In this document: positions 53,436 to 62,449 of the stretch, in pieces
How positions within the stretch are numbered: position 1 is the first letter of the stretch
Layout of the letters: each line of letters starts with the position of its first letter
Assembly: GCF_900156745.1 (NCBI RefSeq)
Contig: NZ_LT707065.1
Coordinates: 4,340,001-4,404,000 of the forward strand
Origin: Achromobacter sp. MFA1 R4
GTDB lineage: Bacteria; Pseudomonadota; Gammaproteobacteria; Burkholderiales; Burkholderiaceae_B
Length of the DNA: 64,000 bases
Reading direction: 5' to 3'
The notes under the pieces: model-generated
Database searches by the model: none
Told to the model about the DNA's origin: nothing
What the model saw: the letters and a program-made list of their open reading frames with translations, nothing else
Made by a program: the position numbers and the translations under genes

Positions 53436-54146
53436 TCAGGCCGCCTGCGTCGCCGGTCTCACCGCCGCGCGGCGCGCCAGCCCGCCGAATGCGTCCAGCA
53501 GCCGCTCGCGCCAGGCGTACACCGGGTCGTCCGCGTCCAGCAGCGCCAAGGGGCTGGTGCAACGGGCCCACATGAACATCCCGAAGACCGAATAATCCGC
53601 GTAGCCGGGCGCGCTGCCCGCCAGATAGGGCTGCTTGCCCAGCGTCTGGCGCAGGGGCAGCAGCGCGGCGCGCAGCTCGGCGATGCGGTCCGCGTAGCCG
53701 GCCGGCAGGTCTTCAAGCCGGCCGAATCGCTTCTCGCGCGTCGCACGGAAATAGTCCTTGTCCTTGTCGTGGATCAGGCCGTGGATCTCGGGCAGCAGCA
53801 GGCGTGCCAGCACGGGCACCAGCGTGGTGTCGGCCCACGCATTCACGAACTGACTGAGCGGGCGGGCGTGATCGCCGCCAAAGAGCGAGGGCCGCTCAGG
53901 AAACGTGTCTTCGAGGTAGCAGGCGATCTGCCAGGAGTCGCTCACGACGTGCTCGCCGTGAACCAGCACCGGCACGAGCTTTTGGCCGGAGAAGCCGATG
54001 GCTTCCTTTTCGGTGAAACGCCAGGGGATGGTCTCGGCGGTCAGGCCCTTGTGGGCCAGCGCCATGTGCGTCTTCCAGCAATGCGGGCTGAAGCGCAACG
54101 CGGCATCCGCGCCGGCCAGATCGTAGAGGGTGAGTTCCGGGGTCAA
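53436..54146 (-). CDS. Glutathione S-transferase family protein
   Basis: This 236-residue protein has a thioredoxin-fold N-terminal half (SPHCWKTHMALAHKG, then KLVPVLVHGEHVVSDSW with the glutathione-binding Pro-Val and Asp-Ser) and a helical C-terminal domain. The TTG at 54146 was chosen: GGAG lies nine bases upstream and the resulting TPELTLYDL fits family N-termini. A longer TTG start at 54173 is possible. Substrate and role, such as detoxification or dehalogenation, are not visible. Confidence 0.82.
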   Translation of the reverse strand: MTPELTLYDLAGADAALRFSPHCWKTHMALAHKGLTAETIPWRFTEKEAIGFSGQKLVPVLVHGEHVVSDSWQIACYLEDTFPERPSLFGGDHARPLSQFVNAWADTTLVPVLARLLLPEIHGLIHDKDKDYFRATREKRFGRLEDLPAGYADRIAELRAALLPLRQTLGKQPYLAGSAPGYADYSVFGMFMWARCTSPLALLDADDPVYAWRERLLDAFGGLARRAAVRPATQAA

Positions 54147-54311
54147 GTTGCGGTGCTCCTGGAGGGCGTCCAAACAAGGGTCTGGCGCCTAGGATAACCG
54201 CTCGGCCATCGCCGGCAAACGCGTCCCGCCCTGGGCGAGGCGCCGCGTACCCCGGGCAGGCGGTCGCGTCGCCTTGCCGCGGCGGGGCACACGGCGGCGT
54301 GTGCAGGCCGC

Positions 54312-54734
54312 TTAGCGACGCGCGGGCGTGCCCGGGCCCATCTTCATGAGCCGCTCACGAAGCTGCGGGTCCTGCTGCACGGCCTGTCCGATGCCGTTGA
54401 ACTCTTCGACGGTCAGGCCGTCGGCGCGAACCAGCTGCACCATCTTTGCGTCCGCTTCCTGGACGACCTTCTGCTTGGCGTCGTCGGTCTTGGCGGCATC
54501 GACCTTGGGGCGGTACTCGTTGACGACGCCCGAGATTTTCTGCGAAGCCGAGGCGAACTTCTGCAATTGCTGGTCCGTGGGCTGCCGCACGGCGGGGGCC
54601 ATGCCGGGTTGAGCCTGGGTCTGCGCCTGGCTCTGCGCCTGGGGCTGGCTGGCCTGCTGGGCCAGGGCAGGGGCACCGGACAGCGCCGTCGTCAGGATGG
54701 CGGCGGACAGGAATCCATAGGTGGAACGCTGCAT
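54312..54734 (-). CDS. DUF4168-family exported protein
   Basis: This 140-residue protein has a signal peptide (LSAAILTTALSGAPALA), then a Gln/Ala-rich repeat (QPQAQSQAQTQAQPG), then a helical DUF4168 domain (LQKFASASQKISGVV to the end, with GLTVEEFNGIGQAVQQDPQL). The family is periplasmic and of unknown function. A good AGGAGATTTC precedes the ATG. It stands alone in its transcription direction between the GST and the TSUP transporter. Confidence 0.82.
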   Translation of the reverse strand: MQRSTYGFLSAAILTTALSGAPALAQQASQPQAQSQAQTQAQPGMAPAVRQPTDQQLQKFASASQKISGVVNEYRPKVDAAKTDDAKQKVVQEADAKMVQLVRADGLTVEEFNGIGQAVQQDPQLRERLMKMGPGTPARR

Positions 54735-54947
54735 GAAATCTCCTAGTTCCGGTTGAAAGTCCGACCATGATGACGAGCGGGGCGGGACGGGCACAAGTTT
54801 CGCGATGTGTTTTCCTGTGTCGCTAGGCCACCATTTGCCGGGCAAGCCCTTGCAGGGCGGCCCCAGGACACGCGTCCGAAACGTTTTGCGCGGTTTGGTA
54901 GTCGCTGCTGGCGGCGATGTGTCCGCAGGTTTATGCGAAAAGGGCGG

Positions 54948-55763
54948 CTAGAGCGCGATCATGCCGATCATCACGAGGATCAGCAGCAGCACGTAGACGC
55001 GTGCGTGCAGGCGGTCGGCAATGCGCGGAATCAACGGCGCGGCCAGCCGGATGCCGGCCAGCGATCCCAGCGCCAGCGCAGCGAAAGCCAGCAGGTCCAC
55101 ATAGCCCACGATCCATGGCGGCAGCGCCTGCGGCGCCTGGCGCGCCGCAGCCAGGTAGGCAAGCGTGCCCGCGAGCGCGACCGGCAGGGTCAGCGGGTTG
55201 GCCATGGCGGCGGCCTTGGCCATCGGCAAGCCGCGCCGGCGCAGCAATGGAACGGTCATGACGCTGCCGCCCACGCCCAGGAAGGCGGCAATCGCCCCGA
55301 TGCCCAGGCCGCCGGCCATCGTGGCCGCACGGCCCAGCGCACGGGGCGCCGCGCCAGCGCCTTGCGACATGAAGCCCTGGCGCAACAGGCAATCCAGGAT
55401 CGTCACGCCCAGGTAGGCGATGAAGGCATGGCGCACGAAGCCGCCATCGACGCGGGTGGCGGCCAACGCGCCCAGCAGGGCGCCCGCCGCGATGTAGCCC
55501 GCCAGCGGCCACACATAGTCGCGAACGATGTTGCCCGCGCGCAGGTGCCTGTGCGTGGCAGACGCCGAACTGACGATCATGACGCATGTGGAGGTCGCCA
55601 CGGCGATGTGCATCGCTGATTGGCCAATTGCGTCATCCGCGCCATGCATGGCCGTCAGCAGCCCGTACAGCGCGGGCACCACCACGAAGCCGCCGCCAAA
55701 GCCGAAGAGCACCGTGGTGATGCCGCAAAGGCCGCCAATCAAGACCAACGCCAGATAGAACAT
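54948..55763 (-). CDS. TSUP/TauE-SafE family membrane transporter
   Basis: This 271-residue protein has about eight membrane helices and the two TSUP repeats, each opening with a glycine-rich motif: LFGFGGGFVVVPALY near residue 20, then AFLGVGGSVMTVPLL near 160. Family members export or import sulfonates, sulfite or other organic anions. MFYLALVLIGGL is the natural start; the frame extends further only through non-conserved sequence. It is divergent from an AraC-type regulator that probably controls it. Confidence 0.88.
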   Translation of the reverse strand: MFYLALVLIGGLCGITTVLFGFGGGFVVVPALYGLLTAMHGADDAIGQSAMHIAVATSTCVMIVSSASATHRHLRAGNIVRDYVWPLAGYIAAGALLGALAATRVDGGFVRHAFIAYLGVTILDCLLRQGFMSQGAGAAPRALGRAATMAGGLGIGAIAAFLGVGGSVMTVPLLRRRGLPMAKAAAMANPLTLPVALAGTLAYLAAARQAPQALPPWIVGYVDLLAFAALALGSLAGIRLAAPLIPRIADRLHARVYVLLLILVMIGMIAL

Positions 55764-55884
55764 GCCGCCATTCCTTGCAGGAAAGCCGCCACGATAGGGG
55801 CGCCGCGCCTGGCCCGCTTTCGAGGATGGGACAATGATGTTTTCGTTTCGGCCAAGCCGCCGCCTTGCGAACGCGGCATGCACC

Positions 55885-56652
55885 ATGCGCAACACCCATA
55901 TCGACCGGCACGACGGCCTCGCCCGTCCGGTGGTCGCGATCGGCAACGACTATCCCCGGGGAGAACTGCTGCCCGACCACGCCCATCGGCGGGCGCAGTT
56001 GCTCTACGGCGCCACCGGCGTCATGCACGTGGCCACGCGCGACGGCAATTGGGTGGTTCCGCCGCAACGCGCCGTCTGGATTCCGGCAGGCGTGACGCAT
56101 CGGGTCCGCATGCTGGGCGTCAGTACGCGCAGCGCCTATATCGAACCGGGCGCGGCGCGCGCGGGCAGCAAGTCCTGCGAGGTGATCGAGGTGTCGCCGC
56201 TGCTGCGCGCGCTGCTGCTGGAGGCCGTGGACATGCCCGCCGCCTATGACCCGCGGGGCCGCGACGGGGCGCTGGCTGCCTTGCTGTTGCACGAGGTCGA
56301 GCGCGCGGCGGTGCTGCCGCTGCATATCCCCTTGCCGCGCGACAAGCGGCTTGCGCCGCTATGCCGCGCTTTCATCGCCGCGCCCGATGCGCGCCTGCCG
56401 CCGCAGGCGTGGGCGGACCGCCTGCACATGAGCGCGCGTACGTTCAGCCGGACCTTCCGGCGGCTGACGGGCATGGCGTATTCCGAATGGCGCCAGCGCG
56501 CCTGCGTGGCGCTGGCCCTGGCCCGTCTGGCAGCCGGGGAGCCGGTCACGGCGATCGCGCTGGACTTCGGGTATCAGAGCCCCGCGGCGTTTTCCACGAT
56601 GTTCCGGCGCGTGCTGGGCCGGCCGCCGAAGGAATACCTGCGTCAGGGATAG
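55885..56652 (+). CDS. AraC-family regulator with N-terminal cupin domain
   Basis: This 255-residue protein has a cupin-like sensor at residues 20-100 (LLPDHAHRRAQLLYG, PPQRAVWIPAGVTH) and two helix-turn-helix motifs in the C-terminal AraC domain (about 155-255: WADRLHMSARTFSRTFRRL; IALDFGYQSPAAFSTMFRR). This architecture matches the NimR/YdeO-like AraC subgroup, often encoded next to a transporter. It is divergent from the TSUP gene. The ATG at 55885 is preferred to 55834, which adds a poorly conserved 17 residues. Confidence 0.85.
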   Translation: MRNTHIDRHDGLARPVVAIGNDYPRGELLPDHAHRRAQLLYGATGVMHVATRDGNWVVPPQRAVWIPAGVTHRVRMLGVSTRSAYIEPGAARAGSKSCEVIEVSPLLRALLLEAVDMPAAYDPRGRDGALAALLLHEVERAAVLPLHIPLPRDKRLAPLCRAFIAAPDARLPPQAWADRLHMSARTFSRTFRRLTGMAYSEWRQRACVALALARLAAGEPVTAIALDFGYQSPAAFSTMFRRVLGRPPKEYLRQG

Positions 56653-56731
56653 GCTGACGGGATAGGCGAACGCGCGGTGGACGGCGTCGCCGAGCGTGTC
56701 CCCGACGTCCGCCGGATGCGGCGGCCGCGCG

Positions 56732-57409
56732 TCAGGCGGCGTACCAGAAGACCGCGAAGAAGTGGCAGACCGTGCCCGCCAGCACGAACAGATGCCAGAT
56801 GAAATGGCTGTAGCGCCAGCGGTTGTCGAACACGAAGAACACCACGCCGCCCGTGTAGGCCAGGCCGCCCGCCACCAGCCACCACAGGCCGCCCGAGGGC
56901 ACCCGCTCCAGCAAGGGCTTGACGGCGATCACGACGATCCAGCCCATCGCCAGGTACAGCCCGGTGGACAGCGCAGGCCGGTTGAGCCGCTTGCTGGCCT
57001 TCAGGCCCACGCCCAGCAGGGCCAGCCCCCAGACCAATCCGAACAGCGTCCAGCCCCAGGGCCCGCGCAACGCGCCCAGCGCAAACGGCGTGTAGGTCCC
57101 GGCGATGAGCAGGTAGATGGCCGAGTGGTCCAGCACGTTGAAGATCTGCTTGGCGCGGCAGCGGGGCAGCGCGTGATAGATGGCGGACGCCAGGTACAGC
57201 AGGCACATCGAGGCCGCGAACACCGCGGCGCCGGCGATGAAGGCCGCATCGCCCTGGCGCGCGGCGGCCGCGATGAGGAGCGGCGTGCCGGCCAGCGCGC
57301 CGGCGGCGCCCAGCCCGTGGCTGATGCTGTTGGCGATTTCTTCGCCCAGGGTCTGGGGACGGTCGTTGGGAAACATATCGGCGCCTGCTTGGAACAAGTC
57401 GTCCACCAT
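56732..57409 (-). CDS. Haemolysin III / PAQR-family membrane protein
   Basis: This 225-residue protein has seven hydrophobic segments and the HlyIII marks GEEIANSISHGLGA near the N-terminus, SAIYHALP, LDHSAIYLLIAGTYTPF and the closing WHLFVLAGTVCHFFAV, whose His residues bind metal in the PAQR superfamily. The bacterial role is unclear despite the haemolysin name. The start may be at 57376 (MFPNDRPQ), which has a comparable ribosome-binding site. Confidence 0.88.
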   Translation of the reverse strand: MVDDLFQAGADMFPNDRPQTLGEEIANSISHGLGAAGALAGTPLLIAAAARQGDAAFIAGAAVFAASMCLLYLASAIYHALPRCRAKQIFNVLDHSAIYLLIAGTYTPFALGALRGPWGWTLFGLVWGLALLGVGLKASKRLNRPALSTGLYLAMGWIVVIAVKPLLERVPSGGLWWLVAGGLAYTGGVVFFVFDNRWRYSHFIWHLFVLAGTVCHFFAVFWYAA

Positions 57410-57762
57410 AGGCCTTTTGCCGCGGGCGCTCAAGGGCGCGCGCGGCATGGCGCCGACGGATGCGGCGCGGGTTTGATCTGGTGCAAACGGCGCGGGCCGT
57501 GACCGTCCGTTCACGGGGCGGCCGACTAGTTACTCTGTGATACATTTAACACGCGAACGACCTGGCGGCCGGCCTGGCGGACAGCCGCGCGGACCGCCGT
57601 GGCAGAGACGGCGCCCGGGCTGCATCGCCGGCGTGGCGCCCACATCCGGCGCCAGGCATCCGCCTTGCGGAGCGGCCTGGCCGCGACGACTGCCGTCCGG
57701 CGCCGCGCCCCTTGGCCCGCCGGGCCGTGCGGCAAACAGCATCTACCGAACAGGCCCCAGCC
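57410..57762. other. Intergenic region between divergent haemolysin III and esterase genes
   Basis: This 353-bp gap has no frame with convincing protein character. An imperfect FNR-like sequence, TTGATCTGGTGCAA (57473-57486), matches one half-site fully and the other in three of five bases. An AT-richer patch follows at 57528-57555. I see no RNA gene. Confidence 0.4.
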
Positions 57763-58899
57763 ATGGCGCGCAGTTTCAGCAGTCTGTTTTTCAAAGCGGC
57801 AAAAAAGATCTCGCGCCTGCAGCGCGCGGCGATGCGCATGGCCACGCCCAAGCCGCCGCGCAAGCGCGCGACGACGGCGCGCAAGGCGGCCAAGGCAGTC
57901 AAAGCAGTCAAAGCAGTCAAGACGGCCCGTGCGCCCGGGGCGGGGCGGGCGGCAGTGCCCGCCGCGGCCGCGCTGGGCGCCGGGCGTTGGGAAGCCTCGC
58001 GCCAATTCTCCGACGGCGCGGGACGCCGTTTGGCCTTCGCCCGCTATACCCCTGTGACGGAAACGCCCGGCGGCCGGCCGCTGGTCGTGATGCTGCACGG
58101 TTGCCGGCAGACGTCGTCGGCGTTCGCGCAAGGGTCGCGCATGAACCAGTGGGCAGACGCCGGCGGTTTCATGGTGCTGTATCCGCAGCAGTCCTTGACG
58201 CGCCAGGTGCAGCGCTGCTGGCGCTGGTTTCAGCCGAACGACGATCACGGCGGCGCCGAGGCCGACCTGATCGCGGCCATGATCCGCAACGAGGTCGAGC
58301 GCCATGGCCTGGACCCCGAGCGGGTCTACGTGGCGGGCCTGTCGGCCGGCGCGGGCATGGCCGCGCTGGTCGCCTTGCGGCATCCCCGCCTGATCGCGGC
58401 TGTGGCCATGCACTCGGGGCCGGTCGTGGGCGATGCGCACAGCGCGGCGGGCGGGATCGGCACGATGCGCCGGGGCAGCATCAAGCCCTTGGTGCCGCTG
58501 TTGGCGTCGGTGGCGGACCCCGCCGTGTTCCAGCTCGGCATGCCCGCGCTGATCCTGCACGGCCAGCTCGATCCGGCCGTCGCCCCGCGCAATGCGAAGC
58601 AGCTGTTCGAGCAGTTCCGCGCCGTGAATGTTCCTGACCCGCATGTCTTGCCAATCGAGCGGGTGATGGGGTTGGGGACGGAAAAGGCCTACCGCCGGGT
58701 GGATCTGATGCGCGGCCGCAAGACGGTGCTGCGCCTGTGCGAGATCACGCGGCTGGAGCATGCGTGGAGCGGCGGCGACCCCGCCGTGCGGTATCACGCG
58801 CGTACCGGGCCGGATGCCTCCGCGCTGGTGTGGCGGTTCTTCCAGACCCAGCGCCGCGTGGGCGCGGCGGTCACGGCGGGTGCAGGAATGCCAGGGTGA
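57763..58899 (+). CDS. PHB depolymerase-family esterase (LpqC type)
   Basis: This 378-residue alpha/beta hydrolase begins with a basic, Lys/Ala-rich region (residues 1-75). That region includes KAVKAVKAVK, encoded by three nearly identical 9-bp units. The catalytic domain then shows the oxyanion-hole HGCRQT, nucleophile elbow GLSAGAGMA, the Asp in HGQLDPAV and a late His in EHAWSGG. There is no signal peptide, so the enzyme is probably intracellular. The basic tail resembles those of PHB-granule or DNA-associating proteins, but this is only a resemblance. Substrate could be polyhydroxybutyrate or another ester. Confidence 0.82.
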   Translation: MARSFSSLFFKAAKKISRLQRAAMRMATPKPPRKRATTARKAAKAVKAVKAVKTARAPGAGRAAVPAAAALGAGRWEASRQFSDGAGRRLAFARYTPVTETPGGRPLVVMLHGCRQTSSAFAQGSRMNQWADAGGFMVLYPQQSLTRQVQRCWRWFQPNDDHGGAEADLIAAMIRNEVERHGLDPERVYVAGLSAGAGMAALVALRHPRLIAAVAMHSGPVVGDAHSAAGGIGTMRRGSIKPLVPLLASVADPAVFQLGMPALILHGQLDPAVAPRNAKQLFEQFRAVNVPDPHVLPIERVMGLGTEKAYRRVDLMRGRKTVLRLCEITRLEHAWSGGDPAVRYHARTGPDASALVWRFFQTQRRVGAAVTAGAGMPG

Positions 58900-59084
58900 C
58901 GGGGTCAGGGTCAAGGGCTTTCCCGCCGGCGCCCGAACGGCCCGGCCCATTGTTCGGACGCGAAGAAAGGTCATGTCGACCCCGCCGGTGGCCAGCGAGC
59001 CCTGGGGCGGCGTAAGATCGCGGCAGTCCCGCGGCGTCCGGAGCGCGGCGCGCCGGGCCCATCACCCTGACGGAAATCATCGCC

Positions 59085-59609
59085 ATGCCCCTGTCCATGT
59101 ACCAGGCGTCCGTGCCTGTCTTTCTCCGCGGCCTGAATGTGCTGGCGGCGCTGCTCGAAAAAGCCGCCGCGCACGCGCAGGCCGCGGGCATCGATCCTGC
59201 CCAGCTCGTGAACGCGCGCCTCGCGCCCGACATGTATCCGCTGTCGGGCCAGATCCAGCGCGCGAGCGACGCCGCGAAATTCGCCGCGCAGCGGTTATCG
59301 CAGGGCGAGGCCCCGAAGTTTCCGGACAACGAGACCACGCTTGCACAACTGCAGCAGCGCATCGCCGACACGGTCGCCTACCTGCAAAGCGTGACGCCGG
59401 AACAGATCGAGGGCGCCGAAGGCCGCCGCATCACGCTGAGCTTCGGCGAATTCAAGCCCGAGTTCCAGGGCGACGACTACCTGCTGACGTTCGCGCTGCC
59501 GAACTTCTACTTCCACGTGACGACCGCCTACGGCATCCTGCGCCAGGCGGGCGTGCCGATCGGCAAGCTGGATTTCCTGGGCGCGTATCCGCAACCCGCG
59601 CCCAAGTAG
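59085..59609 (+). CDS. DUF1993-family protein
   Basis: This 174-residue soluble helical protein has the family opening MYQASVPVFLRGLNVLAALL and the C-terminal LPNFYFHVTTAYGILRQAGV, both DUF1993 hallmarks. It belongs to the DinB-like four-helix group in general shape. No function is established. The final His/Tyr-rich segment could bind a metal. It converges with the PhnB-like gene downstream. Confidence 0.85.
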   Translation: MPLSMYQASVPVFLRGLNVLAALLEKAAAHAQAAGIDPAQLVNARLAPDMYPLSGQIQRASDAAKFAAQRLSQGEAPKFPDNETTLAQLQQRIADTVAYLQSVTPEQIEGAEGRRITLSFGEFKPEFQGDDYLLTFALPNFYFHVTTAYGILRQAGVPIGKLDFLGAYPQPAPK

Positions 59610-59666
59610 CGGACCCTGGGGCGGCCGGTCGGCGCGCGCCGCCTGGCCGGGCCGCTCCGCATTCTT

Positions 59667-60164
59667 TTATCGCTTGGCCGGGTCGCCGCAGCCTTCCATT
59701 GCGCCCATCTTCGCCATGTTCTGCTGGATTTCCTCGGGCGTGAGGTCCTGCTTGTGGGTGGCGATCGACCAGCGGTGGCCAAACGGATCCACCACCTGCC
59801 CATAGCGGTCGCCCCAGAACATGTCGGCCGCGGGCATCGTCACCTGCGCGCCGGCGGCAACAGCCTGCGCGATGGCGGCGTCCGCGTCGGGCACGTACAG
59901 GTGCAGGACGGCGGGCGTGCCCTTGAGCGCCTTCGGCCCCAGGCTGCCCCATTCCGGAAAATCATCCATCAGCATGAGGACCGAGTCGCCGATGCGCACG
60001 GCCGCGTGCATGATCTTGCCGTTGGGGCCGGGCAGCCGCATGAGCTCCTCGGCGTTGAACGCTTCCTTGTAGAAGGCGAGGGCGTCGGACGCGCCCTCGC
60101 ACACGATGTGCGGCGTCAGCGTGTGCATGCCGTCGGGGATGGGCTTGACTGCTTGGGTGGCCAT
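59667..60164 (-). CDS. PhnB-like VOC-superfamily protein
   Basis: This 165-residue protein has paired glyoxalase-like beta-alpha-beta modules (LTPHIVCEGASDALAFYKEAF; HAAVRIGDSVLMLMDD; VLHLYVPDADAAIAQA; DPFGHRWSIATH). PhnB-type members are widespread small proteins with no settled catalytic role. The frame extends upstream, but MATQAVKPIPDGMHTLTPH is the typical N-terminus. The DUF1428 gene precedes it in the same direction about 70 bp away, a pairing common in proteobacteria. Confidence 0.88.
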   Translation of the reverse strand: MATQAVKPIPDGMHTLTPHIVCEGASDALAFYKEAFNAEELMRLPGPNGKIMHAAVRIGDSVLMLMDDFPEWGSLGPKALKGTPAVLHLYVPDADAAIAQAVAAGAQVTMPAADMFWGDRYGQVVDPFGHRWSIATHKQDLTPEEIQQNMAKMGAMEGCGDPAKR

Positions 60165-60231
60165 GATGTGTCTCCAGGTTGTCACGCGGCGGCGGCGCTG
60201 TGCGCGGCGCGGGCCTTGCGTACGAGTTGTG

Positions 60232-60588
60232 CTAGTTGCCGACCAGGGTGGCGAATCCGCCCCAGCACATGCGCTTGACGTCGAACACGCCTTCGCAGCA
60301 CATGTCCGCCAGGCGCGGGTCGGCCATGACTTTGGCGTTGATCCGGTTGCGGTCGTCCTTGCTGGGATACAGGATCCAGGCGAACACCACGACCTCGCCC
60401 TCGCGCGCGCCGGCCGCCGCGCTGAACGACGCAAAGCCTTCGCCGTCGATGTCGTCGGCCACGCCTTCGCGGTAGTCCAGCGCGCCGTGTTCGCGCCAGA
60501 TGCCCTCGGCTTGCTGCGCCATTTTCTTGTACGTCTCCAGGTTGGCCTTGGGTACGCACAGCAGGAAACCGTCTATGTACTTGTCCAT
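60232..60588 (-). CDS. DUF1428-family protein
   Basis: This 118-residue dimeric ferredoxin-like-fold protein has the family signatures YIDGFLLCVPKANLETYKKM, VFAWILYPSKDDRNRIN and a C-terminal DVKRMCWGGFATLV. It is of the YbaA type, of unknown function. An AGGAGTGATCG precedes the ATG at 60588. It sits between a GlxA-type regulator (divergent) and a PhnB-like gene (same direction), and the latter is probably cotranscribed. Confidence 0.88.
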   Translation of the reverse strand: MDKYIDGFLLCVPKANLETYKKMAQQAEGIWREHGALDYREGVADDIDGEGFASFSAAAGAREGEVVVFAWILYPSKDDRNRINAKVMADPRLADMCCEGVFDVKRMCWGGFATLVGN

Positions 60589-60771
60589 CGATCACTCCTC
60601 ACGTCCGTGTTGTTCTGGTTCGAGCCGGGACGCCCGCAAGCCGTCCGGGCCGCCGTCCGGATTTCTGGACCGGCTGGTGCCACTGTATCGGGATCGGCGC
60701 CGCTTTCAGATAGGAGATTGCGACAATCTTGCGGGTGGATTGCGTCAGCCTGCGGCGGTATGCTTGGCGAC

Positions 60772-61734
60772 ATGAAAAACGTCGCGTTCCTGCTGCCACA
60801 AGGGGCCAATATTGCGTCCCTGGAAACCGCGCGCCACGGATTCATGGTGGCCAACGAATACCTGCGCGCCCATGGCCGCGAGCCGCGCTTTCACGTGCGC
60901 ACGCTGGCCCTGACGCGCGAGGTCAGCCTGGACGAAGGACGCATCAAGGTGGTGGCCGACATGGTGCTGGCCGACGCCACCGACATCGACATCTGCATCG
61001 CGCCGCCGCTGCTGGGGTCGGTGTCGGACGCCGTGCTGTCCAATCGCGAACTCATCGAATGGCTGTCGCGCCATCACCGCAACGGGGGCGAGGTCGCCAG
61101 CCTCTGCGTTGGCGCCGCGCTGCTCGCGGCGGGCGGCGTGCTCGACGGCCAGCAGGCGGTCGTGCATTGGGTGGCGCAGAACCTCTATGCCAGCCTGTTT
61201 CCCTCGGTGCAGTGGACCAGCGACCGCGTGGTGCTGGCCGAAAACGGGGTCTACACCAGCGGGGGCGCGTTTTCGGCGGCGCACCTGGTGCTGCACCTGG
61301 TCGAGAAATACACCGACCGCGACACCGCGATCTGGTGCGCCAAGTACTTCCAGCTGGACTGGAGCCGCCAGAGCCAACTGCCGTTTTCCGTCTTCATGGG
61401 CCAGAAGTCGCATGCCGATGACATCGTGCGCGCGGTGCAGGAATACATCGAAGGCCGCTATCCGGAAAAGATCACGGTCGAGGAACTTGCCGGCCGCCAC
61501 GCCCTGGGCCGCCGCACGCTGGAACGCCGGTTCCGCCAGGCCACGGGCAACAGCATCGTCGAATACCTGCAGCGCGTGCGCGTCGAAGCCGCCAAGCAGC
61601 GGCTGGAGACCTCGCGCAAGAGCGTCGCAGAGGTCATGTACGAGGTCGGCTACAACGACACCAAGGCCTTTCGCGACATCTTCAACAAGTACTGCGGCAT
61701 GTCGCCGGTGGGCTATCGCGAACGCTACCAATAG
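60772..61734 (+). CDS. GlxA-type AraC regulator with DJ-1/PfpI-like sensor domain
   Basis: This 320-residue protein has an N-terminal class I amidotransferase/DJ-1-like domain (residues 1-190, with the elbow SLCVGAALLAAGG and the AHLVLHLVEKY end) and a C-terminal AraC DNA-binding domain with two helix-turn-helix motifs (ELAGRHALGRRTLERRFRQ; VMYEVGYNDTKAFRDIF). Such regulators sense small metabolites and control amine or amino acid catabolism in several bacteria; the effector here is unknown. It is divergent from the DUF1428/PhnB genes. Confidence 0.9.
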   Translation: MKNVAFLLPQGANIASLETARHGFMVANEYLRAHGREPRFHVRTLALTREVSLDEGRIKVVADMVLADATDIDICIAPPLLGSVSDAVLSNRELIEWLSRHHRNGGEVASLCVGAALLAAGGVLDGQQAVVHWVAQNLYASLFPSVQWTSDRVVLAENGVYTSGGAFSAAHLVLHLVEKYTDRDTAIWCAKYFQLDWSRQSQLPFSVFMGQKSHADDIVRAVQEYIEGRYPEKITVEELAGRHALGRRTLERRFRQATGNSIVEYLQRVRVEAAKQRLETSRKSVAEVMYEVGYNDTKAFRDIFNKYCGMSPVGYRERYQ

Positions 61735-61744
61735 CCGCGACGGT

Positions 61745-62197
61745 TCAGCCCTGGTAGCGGTAAACGCGCGTGTCGCGCATCACGAAGCCGGCCGACTCAT
61801 ACAGGTGGTGCGCCGACAGCCGTCCCGGATTGGAGGTCAGGTCCAGCGTGCGGGCCTTCAGTTCGCGGCTCTTGGCAATGGCCGCGCGCGTCAGCGCCAT
61901 GCCAACCTTCAGCCCGCGCGCCTGCGTGTCCACCACCACATCCTCGATCCATGCGCGCACGCCTGTGGGAATGCGAAAGTGCACCAGCGTCAGCGTGCCC
62001 ACGATGCGCCGGTCAGGTCCCATCGTGGCGATGAACAGGTGATTGCACGGGGCATGAATGATTTCATCCAGGTCCGCTTTGGACAGGGGCGGCGCGCTCT
62101 GTGACAACTGGGGCAGCAGGCGCGCGAACGCCTGCACCAGGCTGTCGTCCGCCTGCGTCGCCAGCGCGACGTCCACGCCATTTTCCAAGGGTTTCAT
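61745..62197 (-). CDS. GNAT-family N-acetyltransferase
   Basis: This 150-residue protein has the GNAT core: LFIATMGPDRRIVGTLTLV, then the WIEDVVVD strand, the acetyl-CoA loop QARGLKVGMAL and the LYESAGFVMRDTRVYRY end. It acetylates an unidentified amine or protein. The ATG at 62197 follows GGGAGA at seven bases. It converges on the GlxA-type regulator. Confidence 0.88.
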   Translation of the reverse strand: MKPLENGVDVALATQADDSLVQAFARLLPQLSQSAPPLSKADLDEIIHAPCNHLFIATMGPDRRIVGTLTLVHFRIPTGVRAWIEDVVVDTQARGLKVGMALTRAAIAKSRELKARTLDLTSNPGRLSAHHLYESAGFVMRDTRVYRYQG

Positions 62198-62449
62198 GCG
62201 GGGTCTCCCAGTGCTGCACCGCGCGGTGCGGGACGTTGTGCCGATCTTAGCAATGTCACCGTGGCGCGCAGGCAGACGGTTGTCTTTGTCCGAGCGCAAA
62301 CAATCGCCACGTAAATGTTTGCTAAATGTGTCAGGAACAATACACTAGGGTTTTCCCTTGTTCGATGACCTATGACATTTCCGTGTGCTGGCGCTGTGCC
62401 TGATTGCACGGCGATGACGGGAGATCGACGCTCCTGGACGAAAGACCCC

